Positions 18,637 to 27,447 of a DNA stretch of 27,447 bases are shown here, in pieces; positions within the stretch are counted from its first letter, which is position 1, and every line of letters starts with the position of its first letter. The notes below the pieces were generated by a model. It worked only from the letters and a program-made list of their open reading frames with translations. It did not search any database and was not told where the DNA came from. Both the position numbers and the translations under genes were made by a program. This stretch comes from Phaeoceros laevis. Its lineage: Eukaryota; Anthocerotophyta; Anthocerotopsida; Notothyladales. The DNA lies in contig JBNGIQ010008744.1 in the NCBI GenBank assembly GCA_049999765.1, forward strand, positions 96,016 to 123,462, in the 5' to 3' direction.

Positions 18637-20044
18637 CTACTGTAGGGAGTTCAAGAACAGCACTACAACAACTGTGATACCGATGACGATGGGTATGCTG
18701 CTCACTAGGTAGAGTACACTGAACCCCTGCAAAACGCACTTGCAATTTGAGGTCACGCAACTGTAGGAGCAGAACCCCAGCATGAGGCAGGGCTCTCAGA
18801 GACTTACCACCGCCGGGGGCACGGTCACGGTTTTTGAGTCGTCTCCAGGGGCAATCTCAGCAGCTGAATCCCAGTCCGCTTCTGCGCGCCGGGCAGCAGC
18901 CACCTTGGGGTCTACTCCTGTTTTTGTGACTCTAGCATAAGGAGAGACGCCCGAGCTCTCAGCAGGTGAAAACTCCTCCTGCACAGAGGGGGAACAACCA
19001 CTCCGTCAAATGTAGGCCATCATGGAAATGACGTCCTGTCAAGGAGCAGCAGGACGTGGAAGGAGATACCTCCAGGTTTGGCCAGGTGAGCAGTTCTCTT
19101 GCGAGCTCCCGAAGCACGAGCCGGTCTTTTGGGACCTTCCCTTGGATAACCTTTTCCATACAAGACATTTACGCAGATAAGCCCTCAGAAGACCTGATCA
19201 ATACAGAGCGGTACATGGTCATACAAACCGAGTCATCTGCACCTGCTTTGCACAAGCTTAAAACCACGAGACAAGGGTCCGAGCAAAAGCACCTCGGCTA
19301 GGGCATTTCCCATATCCTCCCTGGAGCAACCCCTCTCATCCTCCACACCAAGCTCTTTCCTTCTTTCTACGTCACGAGGGTCTTCAATCATGATGGTCAG
19401 TCTCGTCTGCAAGCCGAGCTCTCCGCCATATGAGCCACTCACTCATTCCAGCATGAAGGAGGGAGCTGAGACACAGCGGTAAGAATCAGCAAAATGTCAC
19501 CTCATTAGGAGTCATATCCCTCTTTTTCCTCAATAGCTCCAGCACCTGAAAGGAAGGCAAAGGTTGCCGTCATCCCTCTCCGCAAATTCCAAAGCAACAC
19601 AGCAGCTCAGAGGACAAAGCAAATGCTACGGAGAGCAACTTTCCGAAACCAAAGAAGCTGCCTAAATTGATCATCTCAGGTAGAAGAGACGTTGCGAACC
19701 CTTAGTATCTCCTTCACATATCCACGATCTTCCTCCTCTTCCGGAGACAGCGCCTCGGCCACGGCCTCCGCAACGTTTCCCTCCGCTCCTCCATCAGCAG
19801 TGCTCCGCAATTCCATCCTCCTCTTGCTCCACGACAAGCATTGAGCAGCAGCTGGCCTCGGCACCGCACCATCCTGCCAGACTCCAATTCTGCCTGCGGG
19901 AATGGCCTGGCTCCTCAGCGACACCCTGATGGGAGCTACCGTCCCAGGCCCCCATTGCACCGCCGAACTGGACTGCCGCACGATACTACCGGGCACTTTG
20001 CTGAGCGTACAGGCTCCCAAATCCGTCGCTCCTGCCACTGCCAT
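18637..20044 (-). CDS. Y3IP1: Ycf3-interacting protein 1, chloroplast photosystem I assembly factor
   Basis: Exons 20044-19700, 19545-19501, 19406-19293, 19150-19070, 18978-18808 and 18726-18637 join in phase to 281 residues. Exon 1 is a Ser/Ala/Arg-rich chloroplast transit region followed by an acidic stretch (SPEEEEDRGYVKE). Then come VLELLRKKRDMTPNE, TRLTIMIEDPRDVERRKELG, GKVPKDRLVLRELARELLTW, TKTGVDPKVAAARRAEADWD and SAAEIAPGDD. A C-terminal membrane helix (about 254-275) ends in LFLNSLQ. This order is that of plant Y3IP1, a thylakoid protein that works with plastid-encoded Ycf3 in building photosystem I. The exon 1 donor is weak (AGG/GTTCGC); an alternative 18 bases earlier (TAT/GTGAAG) keeps the frame and would shorten the protein by six residues. 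An in-frame GTG lies upstream at 20089, but ATG 20044 opens the transit-like sequence MAVAGAT. Confidence 0.9.
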
Positions 20045-20624
20045 GGCTTCTCCTCCTCCTGCAGGTAGCTTACACCCGTTCCTTCGCACGCGTCATCCGC
20101 AAGGGTGGATCGGGAGAGTTCGAACCCTCATGTAAGGTTAACCTTGGTGTGACAGCTTTGACGGGGTCATGACATCGAAACGCATGATTAATGATTAATG
20201 GGCTGCATGCGTGGTTTAATCACCGACAAGTGTGGGACAGCCGAGCACTGGACCACCAAACCAAGCAAGCAAGCTCACGGCTGCTCACCAAAGGAAAAGG
20301 AGGTCGGGCCAGAAAGAAGGCGACCCGACGTCTCTCCGGAGATGGCGGCCCTTCCTCTCTCCTGAGCCCCTCCCATTGCCGCCGCATTTCCAGCTGTCTG
20401 CTCGCTCCCAGATCCGGAGTCAAGCTCTGCATTTTCTGGTCCTCCTCGAGCTTGTTTTGCATGGGAATTGCTGGCGCTTCGGGATTGGGACGGTTGCACG
20501 GCATAGTGGTGGAGCAGAGCAACATCAGTGTGGAGAGGAGAGGAGCAGATCTGGAGCAAGGGCCGGGCCATGACGTTTAGCTTCGTCTGCGCCGAGTAGG
20601 TGCCGGATTTGCAGGGCAGCAGCC
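20045..20624. promoter_or_regulatory. Shared upstream region of divergent Y3IP1 and KOR genes
   Basis: The two start codons face away from each other across about 580 bases. The region must contain both 5' leaders and promoters. No clear TATA box is seen; AT-rich TTAATGATTAATGG lies near 20190. The KOR leader just before 20625 is pyrimidine- and GC-rich. Function is inferred from layout only. Confidence 0.5.
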
Positions 20625-23464
20625 ATGTACAACACCTGGGGAGGCCCCGTAGAGATAGAGGCCTCTGTAGACAATGACGCCCACAGCCGAAATCTTGAGA
20701 TCGACAGGGCATCAGTCAAGAGTCTCGATTCCACGCAGCAGAGCTGGCTATTGGGAGAGGAGGAGCAGAAGAAGAAGGCCAAGTTCATCGATTTAGGCTG
20801 TGTGGAATGCAGCAAACGCCTGTTCTTCACGAGTTTGTGCATTTTCTTGACCGCGGGCTTCCTAGCTGGCATGATTGCGCTCATAGTGAAGACAGCTCCG
20901 AGAAAGCATCATGCTCCCATAGTTGTGGACAACTACACGCTTGCCTTGCACCAGGCACTGAAGTTTTTCGATGCGCAGAAATGTGAGTGCTTTCTGTTTT
21001 GATTGCTTGTGCCTTTGTCGCATTGTCTGCCGGGTACATCAAAGCTTGTGACTTGGCATGACTTATGGTGCGGGAGTGTGGCGTTTCTGTGCGGACTGTT
21101 GGTACTCGTGGGTTTTGGTTGCTTTTGTACGCCTTGTTAGTATGCGAATGCCGCCTATAGCGTCTGTGCACGAGGCGCCTGCAAAGTGCCTTCTTGATAG
21201 CTGGAGTGCACTTGTTGGAGGGTCCACTATTTTGTCCTCTCCGATGTCGTGAATGTCAGCTGTGGTTGTGCTGGATCTACAACCTACATGTCTCTGCCTC
21301 AAGTCTCTGATTCTATAATGCAGCTGGTCCACTTCCCAAGTCAAACAACATCACGTGGCGAGGCAATTCAGGGCTTACCGATGGCAACTGGAGTGGAGGG
21401 ACTAATGCGGGATACCCGGACTTAGTGGGTGGCTACTACGATGCAGGAGATAACATAAAGTTCGGCTTTCCACAATCCTTTGCAATGACTATGTTGAGCT
21501 GGTCGGTGGTTGAGTACCGGCTCAAGTACATTGCAGCAGGAGAACTGGATCACATTCGGCAAATTATCAAATGGGGCACCGACTACATGCTGAAGACATT
21601 CAACAGTACTGCTCCAGAAGGCGAAGTCAGAACACTTTGGGTACAGGTATGTCTGCTAAATCTACCCTGCAACCAATCCTACTTCAACTCTGTGAACTGC
21701 AACTAGGTTACCCTTAGATGTATGAGGCTAGTGGTATTTGTGCAGGTCGGGACAGGCACTGTGAAAAACCCGGATGATCTTCTGGAAGAGAATGACCATG
21801 CCTGCTGGAATACCCCAGAGCAAATGACCTACGATAGAAAATGCTATGTAGTGAACTCAGCTCCAGAAGTAGGTGCTGAGATGGCAGCTGCTCTGGCGGC
21901 AGCTTCTATCGTGTTTGGAGATGACCAAAAGTACTCCGCAAAGCTAATCAATGCAGCCAAGGCTATATATGTGTTTGCTCGAAATGGGCGGGCGTCATAT
22001 GTAAATTCTGGAGCTGACGATGCAGCAAACTTCTACAACGCCTCAAGCTACTGGGATGAACATCTTTGGGGTGCTGGATGGTTGTATTATGCAACAGGAA
22101 ACTCAACATACCTCGATATGGCCACAAGCGAGGAGCGTGCGAACAATGCAGTTTATGCCAACACAAGTCGACCGGATTATGGGCTTCTGTCATGGGACAA
22201 CAAGCTTATTGCTGTACAGGTGTTTAACCCGTCTCTGTCTCGTAGGTTGTGCTGTGTTGCTGTGCTTCAAGGTAGAGCCCTGTAATCAGGTGATAACAGT
22301 GGGTCATTTTCCTCATGTGCAGGTGCTCATGACAAGGCTTCATGTCCTTCAAGCACCTGGTTATCCTTACCAGACAGTGTTGGAGCAGTACTACAACCAC
22401 ACAAACATAGTGATGTGTTCCTACCTTCCTGACTACCTAAGTTATCCCAGAACAAGAGGTACGACGTGGGGAAGACATAACTGAACATGTGTCGTTCTCT
22501 GAGCAATGTTGTATTGTATCCAGCTGTTGGTCTGCAATTGAACAGAGAAAGTTCTGCTTGAAGGTTTTCAGATGTGGCCGGCTGCCCTCCTTGGTGCTCA
22601 AGTCTTAATCCTGTGTCTTTTGTAACCTCCAGGCGGGCTTATGCTCCTGGACAGGTCAAACGGCCCTGGTACACTGTTCTACTCGGTGAATTCGATTTTC
22701 CTTGCAGCTGTGTATGCTGATTATTTGGACGCCGCAGACGTCAGAGGCTGGTATTGTGGGAATTCCAATCCAAAAGATTTCCATAAAGTTGAAGAGCTAA
22801 GAACTTTCGCAAGATCGCAAGTAAGCAGTTCGATCCTGTCTTTCTTGCACCAACTGTTGACTCTGTGTCGTATAGTACTTTTATGATGAAACAGGCAACA
22901 TCTCATATGAATTTAGACAAGATAGCAGATCTTTGCTGCGATCTACATGTTCCTTTCAGTGAGTGTGCATAGCAGTCCCTGGCAAATATTTGTAGAAGGG
23001 TGTGTCAACTTACTCGGACACCTACTTTGTGTTTTTCCTGTGCGTAGATGAACTATATTCTTGGACAGAATCCCTTGGGCATGAGCTACGTTTCTGGGTT
23101 TGGGAAAAAGTATCCCCTCCGACTTCACCATCGGGGATCATCGACACCCAGCGGTAAAACCGTTTATACATGCAAAGATAGTTTCAGGTGGCTGTACAGT
23201 GACAAAGACGATCCTCATATTCTCTATGGAGCGCTGGTTGGTGGGCCACATAACAGAACAGATGATGTTTTCAAAGATGATCGTCAAAACTACACCAACA
23301 CAGAGCCAACTCTTCATGGAAACGCAGGGCTTGTGGCTGCACTAGTGGCACTTTCCGAGGTTGATGATCCCAATACCCCAAAACTAGATGTGAACACCAT
23401 CTTTTCAGCGATCCCTCCCATGTATCCAGCACCTCCCCCACCGCCACCCCCATACAAACCTTGA
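20625..23464 (+). CDS. KOR1: KORRIGAN-type membrane-anchored endo-1,4-beta-glucanase (GH9)
   Basis: Exons 20625-20982, 21324-21646, 21746-22219, 22323-22458, 22633-22820 and 23048-23464 join in phase to 631 residues, close to the roughly 620 of KORRIGAN1. The cytosolic N-terminus begins [14 protein letters not shown] and carries [14 protein letters not shown]; a type II membrane anchor spans about residues 66-91 ([20 protein letters not shown]). The GH9 domain has [25 protein letters not shown] (acid/base-region Asp159 and Asp162), [38 protein letters not shown] and [20 protein letters not shown] (catalytic Glu). A proline tail [11 protein letters not shown] closes the protein, as in KORRIGAN. 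The enzyme trims or edits glucan chains with the cellulose synthase complex at plasma membrane and Golgi. All expected catalytic residues are present. The first intron, 341 bases, is the longest in the gene. Confidence 0.95.
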
Positions 23465-26176
23465 ATCTGTAGGCTATTTATGCTAGGCAGGGGGTTGTTG
23501 AGCTTTGTTTTAGGTGTCGGTCGTGGAGGATGGGCAGTGATATCATCCTCCGGGACCAATTTCTGTTATCGTGTGGCTTCAGCTTGGGCTCATGCAATTA
23601 ATGGAGATGGGTTCTCACAACCCAAGCAGAAGCAGTTCCCTGGAGTTATCGGTTATAAGAGTACCCGACTTGAGAAGGGGAGGTGATTTACCAGGTGACC
23701 CAACAGGAGCATTGGCGAGGTTGTTTTAGGAACAGTCCTGTCTTGTTTGGAAAGCACTGGCAGATCCCATCCTGTTGTATAATGCAACATTAATTATTGA
23801 CCCCTTGTTGAGGGCAGCATTGTTGTCTATCGCTTTTGGATTGTCCTCGATACTCAGTAGCTCCTTGGCCTGCTCGATTAGTCTCTCACATTCCTCCTGA
23901 GTAGTAACCCAGCAAGAACAGGGATGGTCAGGTAACGTAAGTTGTACTGTGCACTGATGTCTGGCAATGTAACTGATTTGAGAATGAGTCCTGGCTGCTC
24001 ACCATCCCTCGTTGGCAGAAACACTAAGTGTGACACTGCCCTGACTGTGAGCGCAAAGGACCCAGAGAGAGAGATATATCAGTCTCAGTGAGTACCAAGG
24101 TCACCCGATGATGTATCACTGGATTGCAGTCCCATGGAATTATTGTGCGTTCATGATGAGCAGGAAGGAAGGGAGTCGCCAGTTGCGTCAAGGGAGGTGA
24201 AAGAAAGCGACACCGACAAATCCCAGCCAACGAGATGGACAGAGTGGCACTAGCTGTGCGCCAAGTTTAGGGTTTAGGTAGATGTTAACTGCTCGACTGT
24301 CCATACATGAGGACATTCAATAACGGCAACTTCCTCTTGACACTGTCAGTCAGTGGTCACCCTTCCCCAAGTATGACATGCACGAGGACTCCTGGGATAC
24401 GAAGTCACCGGGGGTAGCCGGTGAGTCAATGCCAGGTCGTTTGTGGGCCAGGGAATTGGCCTCGGCTCGTGGGCCGTGACCTTTTCTGACAGGATCCTTT
24501 ACTCGCGGTTTGTGAGTGTCAGCCGCGGTGACTGGCTAATCACGCCACGTCGGCTGGCTGGCCTACGCTAAGTTGGTGTAAATACGACCTTCGTGGAATT
24601 CCCCGAGGTATCGATGCACGGCTCGCCATTCTCGTACGGTCCTGGGGAGGAACGAACCCTGCTCACATGCAGCGGAACGTATGCAGCTAGGCTAGTCGCT
24701 AGTCTAGCTAGACTATCCTACACGAAAAAGATACCTCGGACAAGCAGTCGAATTCGCTCCGGAAGCAGCAATTTGTGACCCAGTGACTGACTTCCCTCCC
24801 TCCTTGCCCCAGGAGTGCGGAGCGGAGCATAGCATAGTAGGAGGCTATGGCATTTGTAGACGACAGCACGACCGTGACGGGCTTCCGGCTCCTCCGCGCG
24901 GCGTCTTTGCGGCAATGCTTCACGCTTTGCCAGCGGATGGATCCGCGTTCCACGCTGTCAGATCTTAGGCACTGAGCTGATCGGAGCTCTCCGTTGTGCA
25001 TTTCACTTCTTGGCATCTTCGAGGTTTTCTTCTTTGTCGTCGTTTCCTTCCCAGGAGCAATCGGGAAATCTGTCGGCAGAGTCATCTTCGCAGCTGCTTT
25101 ATTGGAGGCACAGGCATTGCCTTGGCCCCGCTGCCGCTGGATGAAGTGATTCAGGGGAGGACGGTGTTGCCTGGCTTGTCTTGTCAGGGCTGGTCGGATC
25201 GGGTCTGCTGCCATTCAGAGGGGAGGGAGAACGAGAAGCAGCAAATTACCAGTCACTGGTACCACCTCCGAGTTGCTGGTTGCTATACGAGAGTGCACGT
25301 TTTTGGTTGAATGAGTCTGCAAGCAGATCCATTTCCAGGGTTGGCGCATTGGACGTTTGCGGAAATGTAGGAAGGTAAGCATATGTTGCCTTGCGACTTT
25401 TTCGGATCGCTTGTGTCTGGCTGCTGAGACTGGGGCTCGACATTCTTCCTCCAGATTTTCCGTGTGGTCGCAGCATCACGCATTGGCTCTGGGTCGCGTC
25501 CTTGTACTTGACTCAATCCGGACGGCCGTTGCTTCTGGCGACCGATTTAGGCTTCGCGAGAGCCGAGAGCATTTGAGCTGACTGTCCGTGTGAGAGCTTG
25601 GAGCAGCAATCTGGATCCGCAACCTGGCCACAGGGAATGATGGCAGTGGACGGTGCTTTGCAGGCAATTGCTTTTGGCGGATGAGGCACTTCCAGGCGGC
25701 GGCAAAGGGGGATCAGTTAGTTAGAGGATGCCCTGCTGCAATCCTTTCCTCCCACATGGAGCGCTTCTGGCATTTCCAATGACGGTTCAGTTACCGTTGC
25801 TATGAAGCGGTTGGTTGGAAGGGGATCCAACCTTGCCTGGTCCTGCTGCTCTCTAATTTAGAAGAGTTCTACCGGAAGATTGGATGGAGCTTGGGGAACT
25901 ACGCAGCTTGGGCAATGTTGGGTCTGTCTGAACGATCAAACATATAAATGTGAGCTTTCAGGTTGGCGGAAAAGCAATCAGGTTTCCCACAAAGTGCCAC
26001 GCTTCCGCATCTCATTGACGGATTGGTTTTTGCTCTGGTGCTGGGCAGTTCTGGATCAAAGGTTATTGGCTCCCTTCTGTATTATTGGAGTTACCAAGAT
26101 GGTGATAACGGAGATTGGACTCCCTTGAGACTACAGGTCTCAAAGGACGTGATTTAGGAGCAGGGGGGGTTACAGT
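23465..26176. other. Long intergenic stretch before the O-fucosyltransferase gene
   Basis: The KOR 3' flank is followed by about 2.7 kb without a gene I can identify. From about 24.8 kb the sequence is GC-richer and could be the leader of the next gene. A donor-like AAGGTAAGC at 25375 and an acceptor-like GAGCTTTCAG ending at 25960 would make a 5' untranslated intron. A frame at 25963-26157 is open and could be an upstream ORF, but it has no known motif. Confidence 0.4.
24700..24715. repeat. 16-base perfect palindrome
   Basis: TAGTCTAGCTAGACTA equals its own reverse complement, within a run rich in CTAG. It may be chance or a footprint of an excised element; no flanking duplication is obvious. 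Confidence 0.7.
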
Positions 26177-27447
26177 ATGCTACGACAGTCACAAGCCCCA
26201 ACACAAGGGCAAAACAGACGTATTAGGGTACGTCACGGAAACTTGATCATGCGGCTCATTTGGGTGACGGGATATCTAAGTGTGACAATAGCAGCGCTCT
26301 TGTCTACTTATCTCTTCCCAGCGCTGCTGTCTGGCTTGCGATCTGATCCATCCTCTGCTATATTTAAGGTATGTTCCTTTGCTTCTGATCCTTCTATCTT
26401 GCGCTCGAGCTGACAGACGGGGTCCTACTGTTCTTTTTTCTGAGATCACAGTCAGCAGCGACAAAGATGGTCTGTAGGTTTGAGTAGCTTGAGGCAGGTT
26501 TCTTAATATACCCTCTATGCTTGTAGGAACTGTCGTCACAAGGTGACGGTGGAACGCAGGTTTTACCTGGTTCGGCACTTAAATTGAAGCAGGAACCACT
26601 CCTGCCCCACTTGTCCAGGTGGATGCAATCAGAAGACACCCCACAACAGAAGGACTTTTTCCGTAAGGTACTGAGCACTCCCTTTTCAGATGCTTTCTTC
26701 CACCCATTTGTAGGGATCGGTAACTTTAGATATTGTTTTTATATTCTTGCATATCTTATAGATTTGACAGTTGGATTATGTGGATGGCTGGCGGGTACAT
26801 TGAAGTTATGGAAGCCTCCTCCAAATAGAGGATTTGGCGCATGTGTGGAACCAAGCCCAACTTATACAGGTGACACTAAGTTGGAAATGTGATGATGGCT
26901 GCATGTCACGTCATTTCCCTGGTCGCAAGTCTCCTTCAACTGTGGCTGATGAACCTTATGATTCTGTCCACAATTACAATTCCTGACCTGAACGTGAATC
27001 TCTTTTTATTTTGATGCTTCTTTCTCACCGAACAAATGAGTTGCACGGGGTTTCTTACGGAGTCTGTGTGTGTCACCTTCTTCACTCCAAATTAATCCAA
27101 ACTCCATCCATGTTTCAGCTCCGGGAACCTCAAAAGGATATCTGCTTGTGCAAACAAATGGAGGCCTCAACCAAATGAGAGCGGGGGTAAGCTCGTATAT
27201 TCTTGTCTTTGAAAGGTACAACAGAAAACAGTGCTGTTGTAGAATGAAACAAAATTAGAATTTTGGATTTTGGCTGAAGGAACTGGTGAAAGATTTTGTT
27301 GACCTTGACTGTCTTTGCAGATCTGCGATATGGTTGCAATAGCACGAATACTGAATGCAACTTTAGTTGTCCCCGAGCTTGACAAAAGATCATTCTGGCA
27401 GGATTCGAGGTGAATATTCCGAGCTGACCTCTGTTTCATTTGCATTA
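26177..27447 (+). CDS. Plant O-fucosyltransferase family protein, 5' part
   Basis: Five exons in the window join in phase: 26177-26368, 26527-26667, 26806-26869, 27119-27186 and 27321-27409; a donor GTGAAT follows and the gene runs off the right edge. The protein begins with a short basic cytosolic tail, then a membrane anchor at about residues 25-54 ([20 protein letters not shown]), typical of type II Golgi glycosyltransferases. A stem region follows, then the family's N-terminal block: [34 protein letters not shown] and [20 protein letters not shown], then DKRSFWQD. The NGGLNQMR and LVVPELD blocks define the plant GDP-fucose protein-O-fucosyltransferase-like (GT106-related) group, which acts on cell-wall polysaccharides or secreted proteins. 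The acceptor substrate cannot be told from this part. The GAAG acceptor of exon 3 lacks a good pyrimidine tract. Confidence 0.9.

Noticed and set aside
20100-20125. GAGTTCGAACCCTC, resembling a tRNA T-arm
   Set aside because: No acceptor stem, D-arm or anticodon arm can be paired upstream, so no tRNA is supported.
24708-25214. 168-codon minus-strand frame after KOR
   Set aside because: Composition is like random GC-rich sequence, with no domain or splice support; it probably overlaps the leader region of the next gene.
1-27447. CRISPR arrays, bacterial operons, rRNA genes
   Set aside because: No spaced short repeats, Shine-Dalgarno-linked genes or rRNA segments are present; the window is eukaryotic with spliceosomal introns.

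Overview
This is nuclear DNA of a land plant. The genes are split by short GT-AG introns, mostly about 80-340 bases. They include a KORRIGAN-type cellulase, the thylakoid assembly factor Y3IP1, a plant protein-O-fucosyltransferase-like gene and an ABCG half-transporter of the STR type. STR is conserved in plants that host arbuscular mycorrhizal fungi and is absent from mosses and Brassicaceae. Together with the many degenerate PPR pieces and a Roco-family LRR-GTPase relic, this suggests a seed-free, mycorrhiza-competent plant (lycophyte, fern, liverwort or hornwort). That placement is inference.

The window has two halves. From base 1 to about 14.9 kb it is a patchwork: a broken Roco LRR-GTPase (minus strand, runs off the left edge); a PPR pseudogene; a 40-base perfect inverted repeat; an intronless tRNA-binding (EMAP II/MetRS C-terminal) fragment; an AT-rich stretch with one unidentified lysine-rich ORF; a two-domain potato-type-I protease inhibitor with phase-consistent exons; a class IV aminotransferase pseudogene; two exons resembling an atypical PEP carboxylase; a 129-base copy of part of the neighbouring STR exon; a second PPR pseudogene; a 10-N assembly gap; and a second aminotransferase copy whose 3' exons are intact and whose 5' end is lost at the gap. 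The two aminotransferase copies form a duplicated block (9555-10875 and 13388-14765).

From about 15.0 kb to the right edge the genes are well ordered and apparently intact: the STR-like ABCG transporter (minus, 6 exons, 867 aa), Y3IP1 (minus, 6 exons, 281 aa), KORRIGAN (plus, 6 exons, 631 aa, divergent from Y3IP1 across about 580 bases), a 2.7-kb stretch with no recognised gene, and the first five exons of an O-fucosyltransferase-like gene (plus, runs off the right edge). The intact genes belong to unrelated pathways: symbiotic lipid export, photosystem I assembly, cellulose synthesis and glycosylation. They do not look like a functional cluster. The remarkable part is the left half, which is rich in captured, duplicated and decaying gene pieces.

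Exon boundaries were derived by hand from open frames, splice dinucleotides and phase agreement. Family calls rest on remembered motifs, not on a search.
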